Shown: positions 7,348 through 16,222 of the stretch, piece after piece
Layout of the letters: each line of letters starts with the position of its first letter
How positions within the stretch are numbered: the first letter of the stretch is position 1
Source: Metarhizobium sp039808465
Lineage (GTDB): Bacteria; Pseudomonadota; Alphaproteobacteria; Rhizobiales; Rhizobiaceae
Assembly: GCA_039808465.1 (NCBI GenBank)
Contig: JBDHTA010000001.1
Span: forward strand, 1 to 64,000
DNA: 64,000 bases
Direction of reading: 5' to 3'
Position numbers and translations under genes: made by a program
Notes under the pieces: model-generated
Told to the model about the DNA's origin: nothing
Databases searched by the model: none
What the model saw: the letters and a program-made list of their open reading frames with translations, nothing else

Positions 7348-8922
7348 ATGAACATCGCCATCGTCGGCGCCGGTCCGACCGGCATCTATACCTTCCTGTC
7401 CCTGCTCGGCAGCGAAACGCCGCTTTCCATCGCCATCTATGAAAAGGCCGGGGAAGCCGGTGTCGGCATGCCCTATAATGACGACGAAAACAGCCGCCTG
7501 ATGCTCGCCAACATCGCCAGCATCGAGATCCCGCCGATCGACTCCACCTATCTCGACTGGCTGCGCGATCAGGATGCGGGACGCCTTGCCCGCTATGGCG
7601 TCGACAAGGCCGCGCTGCATGAGCGGCAATTCCTGCCGCGCATCCTGCTCGGGCATTATTTCAGGGATCAGTTTCTGGCGCTGGTCGGCCGGGCAAGGGA
7701 AAAGGGGTTCGATGTCGGCGTGCATGAATCCTGCGAGGTCACCGATATCGAAGCCAGCGCCGATGGCGTGCGGCTGCGGGTGGCGGGCGAGACGGTGCCG
7801 ACGCTGTTCGATCTCGCGGTCATCGCTACCGGCCATGTCTGGCCCGAGGAGGACGAGGCGACGAAGAGTTATTTCCCGAGCCCGTGGTCGGGGCTGATCG
7901 AGGCGAAAATTCCCGCCTGCAAGGTCGGCATCATGGGCACCTCGCTCAGCGCCATCGATGCCGCCATGGCCGTGGTGACCCAGCACGGGCGTTTTGCCGA
8001 AACCGGGGATGGCGGGCTCGGCTTCGAACGGGATTGCGGCAGCGAGGCGCTGTCGATCACGCTGATGTCGCGCTCCGGCATCCTGCCGGAAGCGGATTTC
8101 TATTGCCCCATTCCCTACGAGCCGCTGCGCATCGCCACGCCGCAGGCCATCGAGACGGAAATCGCCGCCGGGCCGGAGGGCCTGCTCGACCGGGTCTTTG
8201 ACCTTGTGCGCCGGGAAATCGAGGCTGCCGATCCCGTCTGGAGTGAGCGCGTCGGGCTCTCCACGCTCGATGCCGATGGTTTCGCGGACGCCTACTTCGC
8301 CGACAGGCAGCGTCACGATCCCTTCCGCTGGGCCGAATACAATCTGGCGGAAGCCGAGCGCAACAAGCGCGACAGGCACACGGTTCCCTGGCGCTACGCG
8401 ATCCTGCGGCTGCATGAAGCGGTGCAGGAGATCGTTCCCCATCTCGATGACGCCGGGCGGGAGCGGTTCGACGCCGGGCTTTGCAAGGTCTTCGTCGACA
8501 ATTACGCCGCCATTCCAGCCGAATCGATCCGCAGGCTGCTGGCGCTGCGCGATGCCGGTCTGATCGAGGTGCTCGAACTCGGGCAGGATTACGACATGGA
8601 TATCCGCGACGGCCACACCGTCATCGCCACCGGCAAGGGCAGATGGAGCTTCGATGTTTTCATCGACGCGCGCGGCCAGAAGCCGCTCGAAACCAGGGAT
8701 CTGCCGTTTCCCTCGCTGCGGCGGCTTTTGCTGGCCAGCGGCGAGGAAATTCCCGCAACCGGCGACGATTACACGCTTCTGAAGCCGGAGATGCTGCGCG
8801 GCCGCATCGCGTTCGCCGCCCTGCCCTACCTCATTCACGACCAGCCCTTCGTGCAGGGGATCACCGCGAGCGCGGATATCGGCGCGGCGATAGCCCGCTC
8901 CGTGACGCGGGCGCCGCGCTGA
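7348..8922 (+). CDS. FAD/NAD(P)-binding protein (NAD_binding_9-like)
   Basis: Putative flavoprotein of unknown reaction. The N-terminus is a Rossmann FAD-binding loop (IAIVGAGPTGIYT) followed by YEKAGEAGVGMPYNDDE, the combination seen in the PF13454 family of FAD/NAD(P)-binding proteins distantly related to N-hydroxylating monooxygenases. A second dinucleotide-binding segment, VGIMGTSLSAIDAAMAV, lies near residue 195. Near the C-terminus DVFIDARGQKPLE resembles the family's final FAD contact. The ATG at 7348 is preferred because it puts the Rossmann strand at residue 2; TTG at 7339 and GTG at 7345 are alternatives. It is divergent from the B12-riboswitch operon, and a link to that operon is only positional. 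Confidence 0.75.
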   Translation: MNIAIVGAGPTGIYTFLSLLGSETPLSIAIYEKAGEAGVGMPYNDDENSRLMLANIASIEIPPIDSTYLDWLRDQDAGRLARYGVDKAALHERQFLPRILLGHYFRDQFLALVGRAREKGFDVGVHESCEVTDIEASADGVRLRVAGETVPTLFDLAVIATGHVWPEEDEATKSYFPSPWSGLIEAKIPACKVGIMGTSLSAIDAAMAVVTQHGRFAETGDGGLGFERDCGSEALSITLMSRSGILPEADFYCPIPYEPLRIATPQAIETEIAAGPEGLLDRVFDLVRREIEAADPVWSERVGLSTLDADGFADAYFADRQRHDPFRWAEYNLAEAERNKRDRHTVPWRYAILRLHEAVQEIVPHLDDAGRERFDAGLCKVFVDNYAAIPAESIRRLLALRDAGLIEVLELGQDYDMDIRDGHTVIATGKGRWSFDVFIDARGQKPLETRDLPFPSLRRLLLASGEEIPATGDDYTLLKPEMLRGRIAFAALPYLIHDQPFVQGITASADIGAAIARSVTRAPR

Positions 8923-9009
8923 CCGGCCGCGCATGAATCCGGTTGCGCCGGGACGCGGGATCGTCATTCTGCTCCGGCGAACGGGTAAAGGCTGCGAAAG
9001 GTATCGGAC

Positions 9010-9708
9010 GTGTTGCGCAATCTCGATTTCACCTCCTGGCATAGTCTTCTCGTGACGCTGATCGGGCTGGCGCTGTTCACCCTGATCAGCATCGGCATCC
9101 GTCTGGTGATGATGTTCACGATCCAGCAGCGGCGCGAGCGGATGAACCGGCAGATCAACGAGCGCCTGCGCACGCTGATCGCCGCGTACAAGACGCTGGG
9201 CGGCTCGTTCACCGGCAATCTCGCCGTCGATCCCACCCATCTGCGCGACCTGCGGCAGCGGGCGGATCTCTCCGCCGAAGCCGCCGCCGAAAGCCTCGCC
9301 GCAAGCTCCGAGCGCAGCCGCCGCATCCGCGACGATGTCGAGGCGGCCCTTTCGGATATCCTTCTGCTCGGCACCGAGGAACAGGTGCGGCTGGCCGAAA
9401 GGGCCGTGAGGGAGCTTGTTTCCGGTCGCCCCGTGCATACGCAGGATCTGGTCGTTTCCCTGAGAAGCTTTATCCGGGAGGCGCTGGATCTCGATCCCGT
9501 CCCCGCCGATCTCGCCATCCCCATGCAAGGCCCTGCCCGCCCCTCGGGCAGCGGCGGACGATCGAAGGGCGAGCGCGGCAAAGAGGGAGCGGGCGGCCGG
9601 GCAGGAGGCGGCGGCGGCATGGGCATGGGAATGGGCGGCGGCGGCATGATGGGCGGCATGGGCCATACCGGCCGCGACAGCGATGAAACGCCGCCCGATC
9701 CGCGCTGA
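9010..9708 (+). CDS. Membrane-anchored hypothetical protein with Gly/Met-rich C-terminus
   Basis: I do not recognise a family. The 232-residue product has one N-terminal membrane segment (about residues 12-36, LLVTLIGLALFTLISIGIRL), a basic stop-transfer RRERMNRQ, then a charged, helical and probably coiled-coil cytoplasmic part to about residue 165. From about residue 180 it becomes low complexity, with repeated GGGGG/MGMGMGGGG and MMGGMGH, and ends in an acidic tail. The run of methionines with a histidine could bind a soft metal, but that is inference. The start is GTG, 87 bp after the upstream gene. It converges on the encapsulin gene. Confidence 0.6.
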   Translation: MLRNLDFTSWHSLLVTLIGLALFTLISIGIRLVMMFTIQQRRERMNRQINERLRTLIAAYKTLGGSFTGNLAVDPTHLRDLRQRADLSAEAAAESLAASSERSRRIRDDVEAALSDILLLGTEEQVRLAERAVRELVSGRPVHTQDLVVSLRSFIREALDLDPVPADLAIPMQGPARPSGSGGRSKGERGKEGAGGRAGGGGGMGMGMGGGGMMGGMGHTGRDSDETPPDPR

Positions 9709-9810
9709 CATCCGCCCGCATGCCGTCAGCGCCGCCGCGAGAAGCGCCAGCGCGGGGATGGCGCGGCCGTCACCGGTTTTCCCGGTCCCGGCGTGCCGGG
9801 AGGACGCAGA

Positions 9811-10611
9811 TTATTCCGGCGAAAGCGCCACTGCCGCCTCGGTTGTCAGCACCCGGAAGGTGAAGCTTTCCTGCACGTAAAGATCGACCGCCGTGGCGGA
9901 ATGGCTGAGATAGCCGATGGAGAAATCCTGCCCCACGGTCAGTTCGAAATCGCCGCCGCGCAGCGACAGCACGAAGCCGCCTTCGATGGCGGGCGCCCAG
10001 ACGATGCCGCCATCCACCACCCGTTCGAGATGGTGGAAAACCGGATAGCCGTCATCGCTGCCGCCGCTGGCCGCCATATAGGCATTGGCCCCCAGCACCA
10101 GCGCGTAAGGGCCCTCGACCCCGGCCATGCGCAACTCGCCGACGGCCCGCGCCACCGCATCCGAATAGCGCTTGACGCTGGCGGGCAGCGTCACGGGCGG
10201 ATTGCTCGCCGCCTCGCGGATGCCCTCGATCCCGGCGGCGGCATAGCCTTCGAACACGGCGCGGTCCTCGGCGAAGGCGATCTTGCGCATCGCCTCCTTC
10301 AGCGGCGACCAGTCGGAATCGAGCGAGCCGCGCTCGACATCGTCGATGGCGGCCCGCGAGAGCTGGAAGGGCACGCGCAGTTCCACCAGCGCTTTCACCT
10401 CGCGGCGCAGGGAGCGCACGCCATCGGCGGGCGGCGCGACGGGGGCGGTGTGGCCGGTGCCGACGGCCGACAGCGCCACGCCGCCGGGGCCGTTGAAATC
10501 CACCACGCGGCGGGCGGCCAGATGCCGCTTCAGCGTGCGCGCCGCTTCCTCCTCGATCTCGGCCCAGGCGGCTTCGGAAATGGGGGCCAGTTCGCGATGC
10601 AGGTTATTCAT
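9811..10611 (-). CDS. enc: Encapsulin shell protein (family 1, linocin M18/CFP29-like)
   Basis: HK97-fold protein that self-assembles into an icosahedral nanocompartment around cargo enzymes. The 266-residue length is that of family 1 encapsulins. Recognisable stretches are the N-terminal helix MNNLHRELAPISEAAWAEIE, then GPGGVALSAVGTGH, the LVELRVPFQLSRAAIDD E-loop region, EDRAVFEGYAAAGIEGI and the C-terminal FTFRVLTTEAAVAL. The start ATG overlaps the end of the peroxidase gene by 8 bp in another frame, so cargo and shell are translationally coupled. It would be cytoplasmic and probably 60-meric (T=1), as known for close relatives. Confidence 0.95.
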   Translation of the reverse strand: MNNLHRELAPISEAAWAEIEEEAARTLKRHLAARRVVDFNGPGGVALSAVGTGHTAPVAPPADGVRSLRREVKALVELRVPFQLSRAAIDDVERGSLDSDWSPLKEAMRKIAFAEDRAVFEGYAAAGIEGIREAASNPPVTLPASVKRYSDAVARAVGELRMAGVEGPYALVLGANAYMAASGGSDDGYPVFHHLERVVDGGIVWAPAIEGGFVLSLRGGDFELTVGQDFSIGYLSHSATAVDLYVQESFTFRVLTTEAAVALSPE

Positions 10612-11659
10612 GGGAAACCTCTTTCCTGAGAGAGCCGATGCCGAGCGAGCCGTCGCGGCGTAGCGGTTGGGTCTGGTCCGTCTGGTCCGGCGCCGCCCCG
10701 GCGGGCGCGGGCGCGCCCTCCGGCTGCGCCGCATCGAGAAAATCGGCCGTGGGCACGAAGAACAGCGTGCCGGTGATGGCGCGGCTGAAATCCAGCAGCC
10801 GGTCGTAATTGCCGGGCGGCACGCCGATGAACATGTTTTCCAGCATCCGTTCGATACGATGCGGCGAGCGGGCATAGCCGATGAAATAGGTGCCGAACTC
10901 CCCCTTGCCGACATCGCCGAAAGGCATGTTGTCGCGCAGGATTTCCAGTTGCTCGCCGTTTTCGGTGATGTTGGTCAGCACGTTATGGGCGTTGCTCGGC
11001 TTGGCGGCGTCATCGAGTTCGATATCGGACAGCTTGTGGCGGCCGATGATGCCCTCCTGCTCGGCAATCGGCACGCGGTTCCACGCCGTCAGGTCATGCA
11101 GGTATTTCTGCACGATGACATAGCTGCCGCCCGCGAAATCCGGATCTTCCTCGCCGATGATCGTCGCCCGGAAGGCGGCGGCGTCGACAGGGTTTTCCGT
11201 GCCGTCGACGAAGCCGATCAGGTCGCGGTCGTCGAAATAATTGAAGCCCTGCACCTCGTCGGCGGTCGAGACCGCCCCTTGCAGCCGCGCCATGATCTGC
11301 ATCGCCAGCTCGAAACAGAGATCCATGCGCGTGGCGCGGATGTGGAACAGCAGGTCGCCGGGCGTCGAAACGGCATGGTGGCTGCCGTGAATTTCGCGGA
11401 ACGGGTGCAACTCCTTCGGGCGCGGCGCGCCGAACAGCCGGTCCCACGCATCCGAGCCGATGCCCATGACGCAGGACAGCCCGCCTTCGAGATCGCGGAA
11501 ACCCACGGCGCGTTGCAGGCCGGAAAGCCCGGCGCACAGGCTGCGCACCGCCACATCGTTTTCCCGGCCGGGATTGATCGTCACCACCAGAAAGATCGCC
11601 GCGCGGGTCAACCGCGCAACGACCGGCTGGGAAAGGACGGAAGGCGTGCATGCATCCAT
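10604..11659 (-). CDS. DyP-type heme peroxidase with encapsulin targeting peptide
   Basis: Dye-decolorizing peroxidase, the native cargo of many family 1 encapsulins. In the 351-residue reading the DyP signature GFVDGTENP has its catalytic Asp at about 152, the proximal heme His is in SNAHNV (about 225), and a distal Arg lies in GYARSPHR (about 264). After a Pro/Ala/Gln linker (about 312-335) comes DGSLGIGSLRKE, the classical encapsulin-loading peptide. The ATG at 11659 is chosen over a TTG at 11677; no strong Shine-Dalgarno is visible for either. A role in oxidative stress is known for the family; its physiological substrate is unknown. Confidence 0.96.
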   Translation of the reverse strand: MDACTPSVLSQPVVARLTRAAIFLVVTINPGRENDVAVRSLCAGLSGLQRAVGFRDLEGGLSCVMGIGSDAWDRLFGAPRPKELHPFREIHGSHHAVSTPGDLLFHIRATRMDLCFELAMQIMARLQGAVSTADEVQGFNYFDDRDLIGFVDGTENPVDAAAFRATIIGEEDPDFAGGSYVIVQKYLHDLTAWNRVPIAEQEGIIGRHKLSDIELDDAAKPSNAHNVLTNITENGEQLEILRDNMPFGDVGKGEFGTYFIGYARSPHRIERMLENMFIGVPPGNYDRLLDFSRAITGTLFFVPTADFLDAAQPEGAPAPAGAAPDQTDQTQPLRRDGSLGIGSLRKEVSHE

Positions 11660-11828
11660 TTTCGACCCGTTCGGCAATCCGGTTTACCGGCCCGGCAGGG
11701 CCGGTCCTTCTCGCGCAAGGCGTGGCCGTTCCCGTCCACAGCCCTGGCGATAGCGAACGGTAGCGAATCTTTTCCCGCAGCGCCATCGAAAATCGGGGGC
11801 GTTCCATCGGGCGAAGGGCGCGGCCCCG

Positions 11829-11875
11829 CATCTCCGCCTGCCGGTGCCTTCTCCCCACGGCTGGTGAGAAGGGGG
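11829..11875 (+). repeat. Short dispersed palindromic repeat, type A variant
   Basis: The stretch contains CCGCCTGCCGGTGCC followed by TCTCCCC-ACGGCTGGT-GAGAAGG, a degenerate copy of the repeat seen more perfectly at 33519-33567 and 43225-43273 (consensus CTCATCCGCCTGCC, then TCTCCCCGCAAGCGGGGAGA). It lies in the intergenic region between the DUF2171 gene and the peroxidase gene, both on the minus strand. Such elements resemble the RIME-type intergenic repeats of rhizobia. Confidence 0.5.
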
Positions 11876-11898
11876 CATGCCGGGTCTTGCGGCGCCAA

Positions 11899-12153
11899 TC
11901 AGAGGTCGACGGGGCGGCCGGATTGCTCCTCTTCCAGCGTCACGGCAATGTCGGCATTGGCCGAAAGGCGCACCTTGTCGCCCTCGACGCCCGCGACGAA
12001 GCCGGTGTCGATATAATGATGATGGCCCTCATGACGGCCGAAACTGTCGCTTTTCTTCAGCTTGATGCGGCCGTCCTCCACCCGGTCGACAGTGCCCACA
12101 TGCACGCCGTCGGCGCCGATGACTTCCATGTTCTCGCGTACCATGTCGCTCAT
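11899..12153 (-). CDS. DUF2171 domain protein
   Basis: Small 84-residue protein with the family's MIGADGVHVGTVD-like opening (here VIGADGVHVGTVDRV), a polar central KKSDSFGRHEGHHHYID and the closing LSANADIAVTLE. DUF2171 proteins resemble a PRC-barrel-like beta fold and often sit beside stress genes; no biochemical function is known. The central histidine cluster (GHHHY) is exposed in sequence and might bind metal, which is speculative. It is transcribed alone on the minus strand, with the type A repeat between it and the DyP gene. Confidence 0.82.
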   Translation of the reverse strand: MSDMVRENMEVIGADGVHVGTVDRVEDGRIKLKKSDSFGRHEGHHHYIDTGFVAGVEGDKVRLSANADIAVTLEEEQSGRPVDL

Positions 12154-12338
12154 GCTGCTTTCCTCCTGCTGCCGAAGCCGGGCCAGATCCCGGCCAACGC
12201 AGCCTCAACGCATGGGCAGGCCATCCGGTTCAACGCGTCAGGCCGCAATGGCGGCTCGACATCCCGCTGGGGATCGCGCACATTCGCCCCCGGCCACGAA
12301 CATGCCGATGCAGCCTGAGGCAGAAACAGGAGAACACC

Positions 12339-13364
12339 ATGAAAACATTCTATCATCCGGATCAGGACCTGCATCATCCGCGCACCTATTTCTCCCGGGG
12401 CAAGATGCGCGAGCCGCAGGAAGTGCCGCGGCGCGCGCTGGAACTGCTGTCGGCGGCGCGGCATCTCGGCTTCGATCTCGAAACCCCCGCCGATGCGGGA
12501 GAAGCCCCGATTGCCGCCGTCCATGCGCCTGATTACATCCGCTTCCTGCAAACCGCCCATGCCGAATGGACGGCGCTGGGCGAAGACTGGGGCGAAGAGG
12601 TCGTCTCGAATATTTTCGTGCGCGAGCCGAATGCGCTGCGCGGCATTCTGGCCAGGGCGGGGCGTTATCTGGCGGACGGAAGCGCGCCGATCGGCGCGGG
12701 CACCTACCGGGCGGCCTATGCGGGCGCGCAATGCGCGGTGGCGGCGGCCGACGCCCTGATCGGCGGCGCCCGCGAGGCCTATGCGCTCTGCCGCCCGCCG
12801 GGCCACCATGCGCGCCGGGATGCGGCGGGCGGCTTCTGCTACCTGAACAATGCCGCCATCGCGGCGGAGCGCCTGCGCTCGCATTACGGGCGCGTCGCCA
12901 TCCTCGATACCGACATGCATCACGGGCAGGGCATCCAGGAGATCTTCTATGAACGGCCGGATGTGTTCTACATCTCGATCCATGGCGATCCCACCAACTT
13001 CTACCCCGCCACCGCAGGCTATGAGGACGAGCGCGGCGCGGGCGGCGGCGAGGGATACAACCTGAACCTGCCGATGCCGCACGGCTCGTCCGAGGCGGTG
13101 TTCTTCGAAAAACTGGCGCAGGCGCTGGCGGCCCTCGACGCCTACCGGCCGGATGCGCTGGTGCTGTCGCTCGGCTTCGATATTTTCGAGCGCGATCCGC
13201 AGGCCAAGGTTAGCGTATCGGAAGACGGCTTCCGGCGCCTCGGCGAGATCGTCGGCGGCCGGAACCTGCCCGTTCTCATCGTTCAGGAGGGCGGCTACTA
13301 TATCGAGGGTCTGAGGGAATTATCGCAGCGCTTCTTCGGCGGGTTCATGGCGCGGCGCGCCTGA
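12339..13364 (+). CDS. Histone deacetylase-family zinc amidohydrolase, probably acetylpolyamine amidohydrolase
   Basis: Zinc hydrolase that removes acetyl groups from acetylated polyamines or other N-acetyl amines in the cytoplasm. The 341-residue protein has the catalytic pair His156-His157 in RPPGHHA, zinc ligands Asp192 and His194 in DTDMHHGQG, the third ligand Asp281 in LGFDIFERDP, and the transition-state Tyr320 in EGGYYIEG. The length and the N-terminal FYHPDQDLHHP are typical of bacterial acetylpolyamine amidohydrolases (AphA-like). It starts after a weak GGAG and ends just before a strong bidirectional terminator. Substrate choice (acetylputrescine, acetylspermidine or other) is inferred from family only. 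Confidence 0.87.
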   Translation: MKTFYHPDQDLHHPRTYFSRGKMREPQEVPRRALELLSAARHLGFDLETPADAGEAPIAAVHAPDYIRFLQTAHAEWTALGEDWGEEVVSNIFVREPNALRGILARAGRYLADGSAPIGAGTYRAAYAGAQCAVAAADALIGGAREAYALCRPPGHHARRDAAGGFCYLNNAAIAAERLRSHYGRVAILDTDMHHGQGIQEIFYERPDVFYISIHGDPTNFYPATAGYEDERGAGGGEGYNLNLPMPHGSSEAVFFEKLAQALAALDAYRPDALVLSLGFDIFERDPQAKVSVSEDGFRRLGEIVGGRNLPVLIVQEGGYYIEGLRELSQRFFGGFMARRA

Positions 13365-13380
13365 CGGGCCGGGCGATTTG

Positions 13381-13424
13381 ACGGGCCGCGCCCTGCCAGC
13401 CAAGGCAGGGCGCGGCCCGTTTTC
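13381..13424. terminator. Rho-independent terminator between convergent genes
   Basis: A 17-bp perfect stem (13381-13397 with 13404-13420, arms beginning ACGGGCCGCGCCC) with a 6-base loop is followed by TTTT on the plus strand. It separates the plus-strand amidohydrolase gene from the minus-strand end of the polyol ABC operon and can serve both, although the T-tract is better for the plus strand. Confidence 0.88.
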
Positions 13425-13426
13425 GT

Positions 13427-14428
<1,002 letters not shown>

Positions 14429-14453
14429 TTTCCTCTCCCAATCTTCTTTTCGT

Positions 14454-15278
14454 TTACTTCACGGCGCCGAAGGTGAGGCCGCGGACAAGCTGTTTCTGGC
14501 TGAACCATCCCATGATGAGGATCGGGGCGATGGCGAGCGTCGACGCCGCCGAAAGCTTCGCCCAGAACAACCCCTGCGGGCTGGAGAACGAGGCGATGAA
14601 GGCGGTCAGCGGCGCGGCATTGGTCGTCGTCAGGCGGATCGTCCAGAAGGCTTCGTTCCAGGCGAGGATGATGTTGAGCAGCATGGTCGAGGCGATGCCG
14701 GGCACCGCCATCGGTGTCAGCACATGCACGATTTCGTTCCACAGCGACGCGCCGTCCATGCGGGCCGCTTCGAGAATCTCGCCGGGGATCTCGCGGAAGT
14801 AGGTGTAGAGCATCCAGATGACGATCGGCAGGTTGATCAGCGTCAGCATGACGGTGAGGCCGATGCGGGTGTCGAGCAGGCCGAAATCGCGGAAGATCAG
14901 GTAGATCGGCACCAGCACGGCGACGGCGGGCATCATCTTGGTGGAGAGCATCCACATCAGGATGTCCTTGGTCCGGCGCGTCGGCGAAAACGCCATGGAC
15001 CACGCCGCCGGAACCGCGACCAGCAGCGCGAGGATGGTCGAGCCCACCGACAGGATGACGGAGTTCATGAAGGGCTTGAAATAATCCTTCTGGGTCTGGA
15101 CCTCGACATAGCTCTCGAACGTGCCCGAGGGGATGAGGTTGAAGCCCTTGATCGCCTCGGCCTCGGATTTGAAGCTGGTGATGATCGTGTAGAGGATCGG
15201 GAAGAAGATGATCAGCGCGATGATCCATGCGGCGATCGTGGCCACGGCCATGCGGCGGGTCGAAACGGCTCTTGCCAT
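14454..15278 (-). CDS. smoG: Polyol ABC transporter permease, SmoG/MalG-type
   Basis: Inner-membrane permease of the CUT1 class, 274 residues, six predicted membrane segments, with the EAA coupling motif EILEAARMDGASLWNEIVHV around residues 180-200 facing the ATPase. It starts after a very good AGGAGG, 11 bp downstream of the partner permease stop and 25 bp upstream of the ATPase gene, so the three are one transcription unit. The C-terminal end WFSQKQLVRGLTFGAVK is typical of MalG-type subunits. Confidence 0.9.
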   Translation of the reverse strand: MARAVSTRRMAVATIAAWIIALIIFFPILYTIITSFKSEAEAIKGFNLIPSGTFESYVEVQTQKDYFKPFMNSVILSVGSTILALLVAVPAAWSMAFSPTRRTKDILMWMLSTKMMPAVAVLVPIYLIFRDFGLLDTRIGLTVMLTLINLPIVIWMLYTYFREIPGEILEAARMDGASLWNEIVHVLTPMAVPGIASTMLLNIILAWNEAFWTIRLTTTNAAPLTAFIASFSSPQGLFWAKLSAASTLAIAPILIMGWFSQKQLVRGLTFGAVK

Positions 15279-15289
15279 GGTCTGTCCTC

Positions 15290-16162
15290 CTACTTGTCCA
15301 GGTTCTTGCCGACGGCGCGCATCAGGAAGATGGCGACGATATTGGCGAGGATGACGGCGATGATGCCGCCGGCCGATGCGCCGCCGACGTCATAGCCGAG
15401 AAGCGCGGTGCGATAGATCAGGAACGGCAGGTTGGTGGAGGCGTAGCCCGGCCCGCCATTGGTGGTCACGAGGATTTCCGCGTAGACGCCGAGCAGGAAG
15501 ATCGTCTGGATCAGGATGACGACGGTGATCGAGCGGGCGAGATGCGGCACCGTCAGGTAGACGAAGCGGTTGACGAAGTTGGCGCCGTCCATTTCCGCCG
15601 CCTCCTTCTGCTCGCCATCCAGCGATTGCAGGGCGGTGAGCAGGATCAGCGTGGCGAAGGGCAGCCATTGCCAGGCGACGATGATGATGATCGACATCAG
15701 CGGATATTGCGCGAACCAGTCGACCGGTTGCAGGCCGAGCCCGCGGCTGATATCGGCCAGCACCCCGTAGCCCGGATGCATGATCATGTTCTTCCACACC
15801 AGCGCCGCCACCGGCGGCATGACGAAGAAGGGCGAGATGATCATGATGCGCACCAGCCCCTGCCCCCACATCGGCTGGTCGAGCAGCAGCGCGATCGCGA
15901 CGCCGCCCACCACCGTGATGAAGAGCACGCCGCCGACGATCAGCAGCGTGTTCCAGATCGACTGGAAGAAGGCCGGATCGGTATAGAAGAACTGGTAGTT
16001 GAAAAGCCCGGCCCAACTGACATTGCCCGGGTTCAGCAGATTGTAGTTCTGGAACGAAAACCACAGCGTCATCGCCAGCGGCACGATCATCCAGATCAGA
16101 AGCAAGCCTACCGAGGGCGCAAGCATCAGCCGCGCCAGCCCACTGGTATTCCTGGTGGCCAT
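15290..16162 (-). CDS. smoF: Polyol ABC transporter permease, SmoF/MalF-type
   Basis: First permease of the CUT1 importer, 290 residues with six membrane segments; the coupling loop reads GEQKEAAEMDGANFVNRFVY (about 200-220). Typical family stretches are IVPLAMTLWFSFQNYNLLNP near the N-terminus and NGGPGYASTNLPFLIYRTAL near residue 245. It sits 60 bp downstream of the epimerase gene. It should import a sugar alcohol such as sorbitol, mannitol, galactitol or altritol. Confidence 0.9.
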   Translation of the reverse strand: MATRNTSGLARLMLAPSVGLLLIWMIVPLAMTLWFSFQNYNLLNPGNVSWAGLFNYQFFYTDPAFFQSIWNTLLIVGGVLFITVVGGVAIALLLDQPMWGQGLVRIMIISPFFVMPPVAALVWKNMIMHPGYGVLADISRGLGLQPVDWFAQYPLMSIIIIVAWQWLPFATLILLTALQSLDGEQKEAAEMDGANFVNRFVYLTVPHLARSITVVILIQTIFLLGVYAEILVTTNGGPGYASTNLPFLIYRTALLGYDVGGASAGGIIAVILANIVAIFLMRAVGKNLDK

Positions 16163-16222
16163 CGAAATCTCCTCCCCGATTGATGGACGCGGCAGGCGAG
16201 CCTGCCACCCTTGTTCCTGCGT

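Noticed and set aside
9600..9670. Tandem-repeat or CRISPR-like sequence
   Set aside because: The repetitive GGCGGC/ATGGGC pattern is within the coding frame of the Gly/Met-rich tail and is explained by it.
7201..9711. An 836-codon open frame on the minus strand
   Set aside because: It lies antisense to the FAD/NAD(P)-binding gene and the Gly/Met-tail gene, has an Arg/Gly/Ala-rich composition without domains, and runs across an intergenic region. It is an artefact of high GC third positions.
12339..13364. True histone deacetylase function
   Set aside because: The fold is shared, but the organism is a bacterium and the N-terminal pattern fits acetylpolyamine amidohydrolases better.
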